DNA from: Bremia lactucae | Lineage: Eukaryota > Oomycota > Peronosporomycetes > Peronosporales > Peronosporaceae | Assembly: GCF_004359215.1 (NCBI RefSeq) | Contig: NC_090611.1 | Coordinates: 4,657,223 to 4,721,222 of the forward strand | DNA: 64,000 nt | Direction: 5' to 3' | In this document: piece by piece, positions 30,466 through 40,683 of the stretch | Numbering within the stretch: the stretch's first letter is position 1 | How the letters are laid out: each line of letters starts with the position of its first letter | Translations under genes and position numbers: made by a program | Notes under the pieces: model-generated | Database searches by the model: none | What the model was told of the DNA's origin: nothing | Seen by the model: the letters and a program-made list of their open reading frames with translations, nothing else

Positions 30466-33400
30466 GACCAGGTGATGACCCTCCTAGTGGATTCGGGTGC
30501 ATCACAAAATTTTGTGAAACTCGCGGCTCTAAGAAAGAGACCGGCGATGTTTGAGTCGCTTTGCCAGGATGGCAAGCGAGAAGAGGCGACCGTTCGTTTA
30601 GCTAACGGCGCGCTCGTTAAGTCTGAGGGAGTTCAGGTTGAAACTCGCCTTCAGCTTTAGTGACTTCTCTTGTAAAGAGAAGCTCACTGTGCTAGGAATG
30701 GAGAGTTCGTATTACCTCATCCTAGGATGCCATGGTTGGCAAACACCAACAATAGATAGACTGGCGTACACGAACAGTTGCGAGCTCTACGCAGGACACA
30801 GGAGAGGAGACGTATGCAACTGGGGTCGTGTCGAACACAGTTGTGGGTGCGCTGACGAGATGTCAAACGTCACCAATTCCTACCCAGCTCGTGGAGACTA
30901 AGGTAGTGAAAATGGCAATGACAATTAGTCATATGTCTCATAGTCCTGCACAGAGCTGAGAGCTTGTGGTAGTAGACAGCGAGCTGACAGGAAGTCATGC
31001 GTCGCATAACCGGCACAGTGCCTAGAGCCTGGTGCGGCTGTGAAGGGTGCGTTAGCCAGGAGAGCAACGGCACCCGCTTCCCAGAAAGAGGTCGTGGTGA
31101 CTCGAAGAACAAATACCCGACAGATTAAAACGATCAGAGGCACGTCTAAACGTGTGACCTTTGGATCAGCTCCTAATAAAGAGGATGGGCCTTCGAACGA
31201 GGTATTCGAGGCCGCCAAAGACGAAATTGCGGAAGCATCCTCAGTTGGGGTGCTCCGGCAAGTCTTAAAATCTACCGAGAGATAATTAATCTACCGGAGA
31301 TGTCGTGTGATCTGTTCCTTGCCGAATTAAATGAAGGAAGATCCACGAAATATTCACACCAGTTCCAGAAGAGAACTTGGTGGACTGTTGCTCGTCGTCC
31401 ACAATGGACGAGAGCGTCCTAGAATCGGACAAAAAGAAACAGCTCGCTGGTCAAGGATGGAATGCCTTGAGAGACAGTTTGTTCTTTGAGCTTGTGTGAA
31501 AACATTGCTATGTGTTCCCAGAAGAAGTGCCGAGCAGCCTACCAGCAGATAGGGGCATCGGGCACGAGATAGACCTCGAACCTGGCACCAAGTATTGTGT
31601 GACCAGGCAATGGCCGTTGCCGAAAGAACAAGTCGATTATATCGATGAGCTCTTTGACAAGCGAGCCAAGGCGGGACATGTGCGTGAGAGCAAATCACCT
31701 CACTGCAGCCCGACCTTTTGTTTGCGTAAAGCCACAGGCGGACGGCGCGTGGTTCATGCTTACAATAAGCTGAACACGGCGACCATACCGGCTCAAACGC
31801 CAATCCCACGGAAAGATGTTTTGTTGAACTCCACGGGTAAGGAAACTACAGTTTCCGTGTTGGATTTGTAGGATGGTATCAGGTACTCATGAGAAAGTCC
31901 GATGTAGCAAAAACAGCTGTAAGCATACAAAGCGGTATGCTCTGGGAGTGGCTTGTGATAACCCAAGGGTTGAAAAACGCACCGGCGACATTCAACCGGG
32001 TGGTGGCTTACGTGATGCGTCAGCACCGTGCCTACGCGCCCCATTACTTTGACAATGTATTCGTGCATAGTACGACCGAGGACGGGCTGAGCGCAATGGA
32101 GTCGCACAAGCGTCATTTAGACGCTGTGTTGCAGACTCCGAAGGACGCCCAATTATACGTCAACTTGCAAAAGTGCGTCATAGGGGTCATTAAGATACCA
32201 GTGCTGGGCTGCATCGTAGGTACACATGGTGCACGAACAGACCCAGACAGGGTGAATCGGTAAAGGAATGGCCAATAGCACGACATGTTAAGGATTTGCG
32301 CCAATATCTACGGCTCGCTTATTACTTGCATAAATATAGCAAGAATTTTGCTGACAAACTAAACCATTATCTGACCTCCTTAATAAGGACGCAGAATGGG
32401 TTTGATTAATACAATGAGATGATGCGTTCACATCAGAGAAGCAATCTCTTGTAGAGGCACCGGTCTTGGCATTGCCAGACGCGGATAAACCCTTTAGCGT
32501 CGTCTGTGATGCAAGTAATTTTGCAATCGGCAGCGCGCTCATGCAGAAGGATGACGACGGCGTTGACCGCGTCATCTGTTATCAGTCCCGGCTTTTAAAA
32601 GCCGCTGAACTGAATTAGTCCGTGCATGACAAAGAGCTACTTTAAAAAAAGTTTGCTCTTGTCAAATTTCGTGTGCAACTATTGGGCACCGAAGCATTTG
32701 TGGTTTATACGGATCACGCATCACTGCGGACCGCAATAAACTCACCGCACCTCTCGCCTAGAATGGTAAGATGGCTTAGATTCTTTTCTGTTAATCTCAA
32801 AATTGAATACAAGCCGAATAAGTCGAATGACTTGGCTGACGCTTTATCGCGCAGACCAGACTTGGAGGTAAGACCTTAGAAAAGCGTCTGTTTAGTACTG
32901 AAGCACAATTTCAGCCGTCAATGTTGGCAGCAATAAAAGCATACCAAGTGACGAGCTCATTAGCCTCTGAAATAAAAGAGAGCTACAGTCAGGACGACCA
33001 TTGTCGCATGCTGTTGGATCACTTTGGTGGACAAAAGGTAACCCTTCCGTCGCACCTGAAAGCTAAGCTAAATCGCTTAAGCTACAGCGATGGCCTGTTA
33101 TGGCATCAGCTGTCACCTTGTGATCCCTTGAGAATCTATGTGCCTCATGACACAGATGTCAAGCTGATGATCCTTCACGAGCTCCATGATGCTTCATTCA
33201 ATGAGCATCAAGGCCGTGAACAGACATTCTTACGAGTGTCACAGAATTTTGGTGGCCAACTATATTCCCAGTGTCAGCGCACCAAGCCTGCACCGTCCAG
33301 CAGTGCATCACTAAAGCCGCTACCAATTCCAACAAACTGTTGGAAGTCAGTAAGCCTGGACTTCATGTTTAGCATGCCGCCCAATCATAAGGGTCGGATG

Positions 33401-34941
33401 GGGCTCGTCGTCATTGTAGACAGACTGAGCAAAATAATGCATTTCGCACCATGTAAAACATCGATCACAGGCAAGGAGGCAGCTGCCCGAGTCCATAGTA
33501 TTGGACCGGGATCCACGTTTTACGCCAGAATTTTGGCGACATGTGTTCGAGCTGCTAGGTAACAAGCTCCACATGTCGACCGCAGATTAACCCTAGACCG
33601 AGAGCCAAACAGAACGTGCCAATCGGGTCGTGGCGGATGTCTTACGCACTTTAGCAACCCCCAAAGAGTGAAGCAAGCAATTGCCCTTTGTGGAATTCGC
33701 TATAATAACAATATCCACGCCAGTACGGGTGAGACACCGTTTTATATTAACGGACTGCGCCATCCTCGGACGCCATCCTCGGACGCCAGTCTCGTTTGTA
33801 CGCAGCCCGAGTCTTAGTGGGGGAGTGCCCCTCACTATGCTCGGTGCGAAAGAGGGATATAGTTTCGTCAATATGACGATGACCCGCGAGGGTATCATCT
33901 TCACGACAGAACTTGCCCTAGTAACCCTGTCAATTTTGCAGTGGTCATTAAAACTACGTCTTATGACCGACCTCTTGGCGGTATCATAGGCGAGTTTGAT
34001 GCTAAAAGCGTGAACGAAGCTCAACGCTTTGTGGATGAGCGATTAGCCATCACACGAAAAGTCCGTGACACGATGGCAAGCGCACAGGACAAGCAAAAAG
34101 AATATGCGGACCGAAAGGGTCGCAAAAATAATGAACGCTTTAGAGTGGGTGAAAAAACGTACTATTAAGTACTGCTACCCTACCTTAAAATGCAATTACT
34201 GTACTACCTGGAGATACTACGAAGTTGCTGCCGCGTTTCATTGGGCCCTTTACGGTGGTAGAAGAGGTTGGAGACCTAAATTATAGGCTCACTCTTCCCC
34301 CGTACATGCAGACGCACCCCGTATCTTACGTGGGTCGTCTGAAACGGTGTGTACACCCAAATGAGGTCACATATTCCTGTCCGTCTAAGCAGACCGATGG
34401 TGACGCCGACTGTAATTCGATCGTCGTTCGGGTGAGGGCGGCAGAGAAGGCGAAAAACTGTCAGCCGACCGACTCCTCCCACCACGAACAGGACTCGGAG
34501 GGCGAGAAACATCACGCGAGTAACGCGGATCCCTCAGCATTATCCGCTCAAAAAGGTCCAAGCGAGTCTTCAGGCGTTCATAAACCTGACGAGCCTTCGC
34601 TCGGACATCACAAAGATCCGAGGTCAGACGCGAGACTTGACCCACGATATCGGCAATACGTCGTTCAGCAGCGCTAAACGCCTGTGATTGAACGGACAAA
34701 GGTAAGGCAGCCGCGAGTAGGTGGGCGAGATCGCCACTCCTATCGGGCGCCGCATGCACTAATGGATGCGGGTGGTTATCAACGCTTTCTTGTTGTAAGG
34801 TTGCTTGCCCACCGCTCCGTGAGACAAAGGTATCAGATCCTCGTCGATGGAAAGGTTACCCGAAGAGTTTTGACTCTTGGGAACCGATCGATATCCTACG
34901 TATTGATGTGCCCGGCATGGTGGCTGCCTATGAAAAGTAGC
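30466..34941 (+). pseudogene. pol of family-B element (protease to chromodomain), broken
   Basis: Protease at 30472-30720 with an intact DSGAS active site (LLVDSGASQNFVKL) and YYLILGCHGW. RT at 31512-31871 (KYCVTRQWPLPKEQ, GRRVVHAYNKLNTATIP) and 31889-32263, where the catalytic FDD reads FDN (HYFDNVFVHS). RNase H at 32460-32879 (PFSVVCDASNFAIGSALMQK, YKPNKSNDLADALSRRPD). Integrase at 32921-33562 and 33600-33770. The C-terminal domain is at 34225-34360 (LPRFIGPFTVVEEVGDLNYR), and a frame-broken chromodomain at about 34750-34941 contains WKGYPKSFDSWEP. The stop follows YEK at about 34941. Stops and shifts throughout. Confidence 0.88.
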
Positions 34942-35867
34942 ACCAGCTGAGGCCTCTTCGCTAGTCTCATAAAGACTAGCAGAAGCAGCATTGTAAGAAG
35001 AAACAGGGGGTACAGTACCGCCCATGATTTTTTTCACACGCAAGCGGGCGAAATTAATTCGCTGCGACCGCTGTTTCATCGCATCGGAATGCAGATGAAT
35101 GCGGCGCAATAATTCTGCTTTGTACTGGTCGGGCGTTATATTTGATCGCAACACGACCGGGATCGGGAAAATACGCCCAAGCGATTTTCCTGAGCCGTCC
35201 GTGACTTAAAGACGTCATAATAATTATGTGCGTCTACAAGAGCGCGCTCTAGGAGCGACGCTCTTGGCCCGTCTAAACGAGGCCATTTAGATGGAGGGGG
35301 CATCTTTGGAATGCCACCCGTCACATAGCCGCGTTCTAAACGACTGGCTTGTGACACCGACTGAACACGTTCACGTGTCGTCGGCGGAGCTTTAGGCTCC
35401 GAATCCTCTATGTCAGAACCATTATGAAGTATGGTCTGAGCATAAGGCGTTGTGGTAATACCCAACGGAGAAGCAGCTGCGCCTTTACGGGCAGCGCTCT
35501 CATTACCTGTCGATGGGACAGCTATCGTAAACGATGCTGTCTCCATTTTGTGAGCCATGAGAGACGTTTAGATGGGCAATAATGCCGCATCATCACTCCT
35601 CATGAGCTCGTTATCCGCATCACTACAATGAGGTGACGGCAACGGTGTCGACTCATCGTAGTCGACAATGAGCGACGGATCAACATCCTCACTATTAAAG
35701 TAGGATGGATCCTTCAGCCCTGTTAACGCGACAGCCGCAGTGGCTGTCTGCGTTCCGACTAAGGCATTAGACGCGGCCGGCGAATTAACGCGGCGCGTGC
35801 GCTTAGTGCGAGGTTGTGTGGGCGTCTTCGCAGACGATTCACCAACGTGGCCCCTTTTAGGTGGCAT
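34385..35867 (-). pseudogene. Antisense ORF in family-B 3' tail, copy 2
   Basis: Starts at 35867, about 130 bp inside the 3' LTR, and reads leftward: 99 codons, one TAA, then 140 codons (35558-35136). A frameshift leads to 35154-34759 (DQYKAELLRRIHLHSDAMKQ, RINFARLRVKKIMGG), and then 34759-34385 (DLAHLLAAALPLSVQSQAFS, SRLTSDLCDVRAKARQVYER, then an Arg/Ser/Pro-rich end). The stretch 34942-35867 does not overlap pol, which ends at about 34941, so that part is not a pol shadow. The first ~240 codons are almost identical to copy 1. No known domain is recognised. Confidence 0.5.
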
Positions 35868-35999
35868 CTTGGGCGCCGTGTATAGAAATATGTGCGCTAG
35901 AGTGATCGAGTGAACTAGCGGCGCGTAAAGCTGATCGCAGTTCCTCTCTCCTCCCTGACGAATTTAAAAATGTAAATTCGTTCTTAAAGAGGGGGGTGG

Positions 36000-36555
36000 T
36001 GTAACGAGCTAAAGTTGCCCCTATGATACACAGTCCCCGTTAAGTACCTTTGGTGTACTTAAGGGGATGGTCGATTACTAAATAATAGTAATTAGACCCA
36101 ACACTCGGGTGTGGTGCACATTTGTGACCAACCCTTGTGGATGTGATGCACATGGGTGCATTCACATTAGGAGGGATGACGCCCAGCGTCATCCATGATG
36201 ACGGCTAGCGTCATCAGTTACGCGAGGTATCTATAAAGATACGCTCGCAATACATATTAAATGATATCTATAGAAATAACATTTTAATTGGTAAAAATAG
36301 GTATTTGTATTTAATTTTATTAAATATAAATCAGTCTGAAAACTACTTCCTACTTGGTAAGTGCGCACGAGGAGACGGATTACCGCTTCCGTGACGACAC
36401 TTTACCAGAGTTCTTAGTGTGTTGGGTGAGGTCGCTTGCGCGCCCACCACAACTACCTCACTGCACGCAAGAGAAGCAGGTTTAACCGCTTCCTCGCTGT
36501 GCGAGGGTGTGTGCAATAAGTAGAGCGTGGCCGCATTACGACGTGCCCGCCTACA
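36000..36555 (+). repeat. LTR, family B (3' LTR, mosaic)
   Basis: 556 bp, TGTAACGAGCTAAAGTTGCC to GCCCGCCTACA. The first ~280 bp are nearly identical to 28673 onward, except for an extra hairpin unit (GGATGACGCCCAGCGTCATCC) inserted near 36174. From about 36285 on it follows the LTR at 18747 instead (GAGGAGACGGATTACCGC, CTTGGTAAGTGCGC). Confidence 0.85.
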
Positions 36556-36700
36556 CCAAGCGTCTTAACACTCGGCCGTAAGCAGTTCACACCTCTCGCA
36601 AAAAATGGCGAGATGGTCGTCTTTCTTCGCGAAGTATAACTTCTCCGTAGACTGTGTGCTTGAGGCAAAACAAAGCGCAGTGGTGCAATTCGAGAATTGA
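36556..36700 (+). pseudogene. Family-A RNase H fragment
   Basis: A short stretch resembling the end of RNase H in the family-A elements (HTSRKKWRDGRLSS-like; CGCAAAAAATGGCGAGATGG against CGCAAAGAATGGCGAGGTGG at 1514). Only about 120 bp are recognisable. Confidence 0.5.
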
Positions 36701-36749
36701 ATTTATCGTCGTGCAGGGTGACCCCGCTCACCATCCAAGCACGCGATCC

Positions 36750-39060
36750 GAGAGACAAGAGCGATTATTTACAACAGTATGTTGCTGAACTGGTGCGGCT
36801 TGGTCTTACGAGACATAACAACCAGAGTCGTTAAACGTCACCACCACTTCCTGTCCGCAAAGATCCCGGCGTCTCTGATTTTTAAATTACAATCGACTAC
36901 ACTCAGGTGAAAAGCTTAGTGATATGGCACTGGTGTGGCGAATCACTGGGCGAATATGGTCTTACGAGACATAACAACCAGAGTCGTTAAACGTCACCAC
37001 CCCTTCCTGTCCGCAAAGATCCCGGCGTCTCTGATTTTCAAATTACAATCGACTACACTCGGGTGAAAAGCTTAGTGATATGGCACTGGTGTGGCAAATC
37101 ACTGGGCGAATATGGCATCCGACACGAACCTGCAACGTTTTATTTGTGCGATCGATTGGCTGCGAAAATTTGTGATCGATTACTTGCGTGTTGCCAATCC
37201 CCTATATGACAAGCGAAATGTTATACTTGGAGGGACATAATTCAAGAAGCGCACAACATCGGGTGTGTCAGATACATAGAAGAGGCGACTCGTTGCGCTT
37301 ACAATCAATTTTTGAATACAACTGCACAATCTGCTCAACTACAACACCCGTCTGCAACAACTTGAATGTGAATTATCACGGATGCATCAGACGTGGAATG
37401 GGGCGCGTAGGCGCGGTGCTGAGGCATGACGTGAGCCACCACTCGGTTGAATGTCACTGATGCGTTTTTCAAACATTGGAGTGAAGTAGTTACTGCAACA
37501 TAAGTGCTTGACTAAGATCGCTCCACACCAGTTGCTGATCAGCACCATGAGCTTCTCGCATGTCTCGGTGGCCTTTTTTGTGGCGCGCAATTGCAATGTA
37601 CAGTGACTGAAAAGGAAAATTATCCGTTATACGCGCCTGCGTGCAACTCGAGTACTTACTCCCACGTCACAGAGGGTTTGCGGTTTCCAACATTTGCAGA
37701 AATTACGAAGGTATAGCAAGCCGCGCAAAACAGACCAGCTCCTATGACAATGACGGCACTGATCTCCACGTCAATGGCAGGATCTAAATCTTGGTTTCTG
37801 CAGAACAATTGCACCTGCGTAGTTTCCTTGTCGCCCATTGTGGCGTCCGTAGTTCTCACGGCGAGCATATGATGCTCAATCTTTTGCGTCGCGAATTTGA
37901 CATTACCAACCTACAGCAACGAATACAATTAGTTTTCCGCGGGTGTCTACTTTGCCAACACGTCAAAAGCTCAAAATTATTTCACGCGGTTGGACGACCG
38001 ACGGCGTTGCAACGGAGTACAACGAGGGACTCCTGACTGACTACCTATACCTTGGAGACAGTATTTTTAGTGCTAAGTATTGCCTCGTGCTAAAGGATGC
38101 TTTCACATATGTTTGCAAACTTGTTCTGGTGGATACAGCCAGCGCTCGTGTCGCGGCAGGTGCACCTCTTGCTTGGAATGCGCGCTTTTTAGCTCCCTTT
38201 TAAACTTTGCTATCTGATAATGGCACGCACTTTCAAATTCAAGTGTTTGATCAAATGCTCGAGGCGCTTGGCACTACCTATCGACGGTAGCATGTCTACG
38301 CTCGATGATTAAAAGGAGGAGCAGAGCGAGCAAATCGCGACGTGTTGCAAATCGCTCAAGTAGTGCTGCTTGAAGCTCAACTTGACGTTCGCAATTGGGA
38401 CATTTTTCTTTGGGTCATCATCCAAGATTGTATCAACTCGATGGGTAACAGATACCCAACCAAAGTATTCACTGGACTCGTTCCACAGTCGATCGTGAAT
38501 TTGGCAACTCTGCGTACAAATGACAGTGATGACGCGGTAATAACACTCAACACTAACACAACGATACATCATCTTGATAAACTACGAGCTAAATTACGGG
38601 CTATGAATTGAGTTGCCTCGGAAAAGGCGTCAGCGCAAGGAGCAAGCGTTAGCGACGCGTCGACTGGCCAACTTCGAAGTCGGGATATATGTTCTGTGGT
38701 CAAGGATCGATCCAAGACTCTTAGCGGCGAAGTTGACTGTTCCTTAGGTTAGACCATTCGTTATTGCTGATATAAAGGAGCACAGCTTTCAGTATTCGAA
38801 ACATTCGGACTGGTTCGACACACGATGTGCACGGAAGTCACGGATGAGCTGCACCAGCATATCGCAAATCCAGGTCTTGCGCTTGGCGTTTGAAGTATAT
38901 GTGGGTTAAAATTTAACCTGTTAATTCGGGCATGAGAGCTCAAGGTCAACTGGATGAGTCTGCAAGACGCGGAATCATCTTGGGAACCGCTTGTATCAAT
39001 GGAAGCAGATGTTTTAGTACTTGTCGATAAATATTTGAATGACCATGTTACAAAGACAGC
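36750..39060 (+). mobile_element. Another chromodomain Ty3/Gypsy remnant
   Basis: Plus-strand pol pieces: an RNase H-like ITDASDVEWGA at about 37378-37410; an integrase zinc finger at about 37805-37975 (LVAHCGVRSSHGEHMMLNLL, RGCLLCQHVK); core pieces at 38030-38230 (YCLVLKDAFTYVCKLVLVDT, LSDNGTHFQI); the region after the core at 38330-38610 (LQIAQVVLLEAQLDVRNWDI, NRYPTKVFTGLVPQSIV, LDKLRAKLRAMN); and a chromodomain at about 38938-39045 (WMSLQDAESSWEPLVSMEAD). No LTRs were identified for it. A 156-bp tandem duplication lies in its left part. Confidence 0.75.
36801..37112 (+). repeat. 156-bp tandem duplication
   Basis: Two head-to-tail units, 36801-36956 and 36957-37112, starting TGGTCTTACGAGACATAAC. 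They differ at only a few positions, so the duplication is recent compared with the decay of the surrounding element. Confidence 0.93.
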
Positions 39061-39800
39061 AGTAAATTCACTATCGTCTGGGGTGCAAGTGATTGGCGAG
39101 ACAAGATGACGCTCTTTAAAAAAAGGATATGTAACGGTTCGGACCTAGCGCGACATCTTTAGCTGCTGGTAGTTGCGGGTGCGCGCCTCATAGCGTGCCC
39201 CTTGAGCGCAACCTTTGGGTAATAGTAGCTTCGTATCCTCGCTACAAACTGCGGTGGCTGACATGCCGCCATGCATGCCGCCATGCATGCCGCCATGAAT
39301 GTTAATACACACTTTGCATTTCAAATCATCGAGCTCGGATCCACCACACAAGGTAATGGCTTAAGTATGACCAATATATTGATTTTTTAGAGACTAATAA
39401 GCCGAAGCAGTCAGTAAAGCGGTGTAGCTCATAAGCCACGACATGAACACGTACAACCATGCTATGTGAGTTAAGTATGCTTTTCCAGCTTCCTTTAAAT
39501 ATTCACGTGTCTTTAAATTTTATGGTTGCGCTCATATAAACTCTGAGAGTAAAACGCGATATAAAGAGATGACAATGCAAGTTTCTTTGACATGTGGGTA
39601 GCACAAAATGTTATCGTGTTCTTCACTGGATATCTACAAGATCGTGGAATTTCGATCAGTGTATGCGCGGTGGATGGCAAATAGGATCATTATAAGTCAC
39701 TCACACTGAAATAGCATGCATTCGAAGCAGCGGTCGGAATCAGTGAATTCGCGTCAAGTGTGACAGTAGCAGATACGTTGGCATTTTTAGCATGTCGTCA
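39061..39800. other. Unassigned region with a short 12-bp repeat
   Basis: No gene recognised. About three copies of GCCGCCATGCAT lie near 39263-39297; they create a Gly-Gly-Met-His run on the minus strand (frame 39145-39351), which I do not accept as a gene. Confidence 0.4.
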
Positions 39801-40420
39801 ATATGACTATCCCCTCGTAGATAAGCTGGAAATCATGGAGTAGAAGCAGACAATATGTAATCTTTCAGAATGATATATTTTGGGCAAGGTCAAGTTTTTG
39901 GGGCTTAATACTGACGACACAGAAACTTCGGCAAGCTTTTTTTTTCGGAAGACCCAGTAAATCGACGATATTCTGCGGAATAATAATTTAGATGCTAGTG
40001 CTGCGGTATCAGACGTGAATCGGGGTGTGAATGTGTCAACGCTGCAATTGTTGAAGGCGGTCGGTGATAGAAACGATGTGCAACCGAAACCATGCAGGTC
40101 TTTTAGCGGTGTTTTGCTTGATATTTCAGTGTCATTACGTCCAAATGTGGCGTAAATGGTCGCGCAACTATCGCTCTTATTAAGAAATCAGGTAAGCATT
40201 GGAGTAATGATATCTGCACAATCCGCGCAATCCACTTTCTTGAGACAACGAAACACGAAGTGCAGATACCTGACGCTAACCTTTGCTGACGCTCAGTAGA
40301 AAAAATACTACTAATAATTCGTGGTACATCAGTTGGTTTTAAGCTTAATTCTCCGCGCATTGAAGCGAAGTACATGGCTCCCAACAATAATACCCAATTC
40401 GTGCTGTGACTTCCCTCACT
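39800..40420 (+). pseudogene. Ty1/Copia pol fragment (end of RNase H)
   Basis: Heavily decayed. Between about 40130 and 40410 the plus strand shows, in shifting frames, a Copia-like RT-RNase H junction (SLRPNVA...MVAQLSLLLRN; KHWSNDICTIRAIHFLETTK) and the RNase H motif PRIEAKYMAPNNNTQF, equivalent to the STEAEYMAL signature. Left of 40130 the assignment is weak. Confidence 0.55.
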
Positions 40421-40683
40421 AGTCTATTGAGGGTTTTGGTGCGTCAGACAGATAACTCGTTTACCGTTAAGTGGCACCAATGCATACTATAGTACTAGAG
40501 CTAAGGGTGTCCAAACTCGTCACCACTTTATCCGACAAAACGTGAACCGAGAAATCATCATATTCAATTAATTTCGACTGCTGGCCATTTTAAGAGACAC
40601 ACGCAGGCTTTGAAGACTATCAGGCTTAGGGCTAGCTGCGATGCGACCAGGCACACTGTAACGAGCTAACTGGCTACCAGTTA

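Larger units (their letters stand above)
27322..36555 (+). mobile_element. Family-B Ty3/Gypsy tandem (tail-LTR-gag-pol-tail-LTR)
   Basis: A family-B 3' tail (27322-28672) runs through its purine tract (AAAGAGGGGGGTGG) straight into the LTR at 28673-29201. That LTR is followed by gag, protease, RT, RNase H, integrase, chromodomain and a second near-identical tail up to the LTR at 36000-36555. The middle LTR therefore serves as 3' LTR of one copy and 5' LTR of the next, the arrangement expected from LTR-LTR recombination or a tandem insertion. All plus-strand frames are broken. Confidence 0.85.

Noticed and set aside
34385..34759. Family-B antisense piece as independent evidence for an antisense gene
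   Set aside because: This part overlaps pol on the other strand, so its openness may be forced by pol; only 34942-35867 is used as independent evidence.
39145..39351. 68-codon minus-strand frame with His-Gly-Gly-Met repeats
   Set aside because: The repeat is a short 12-bp DNA repeat, the frame lies among decayed elements and nothing supports a gene.
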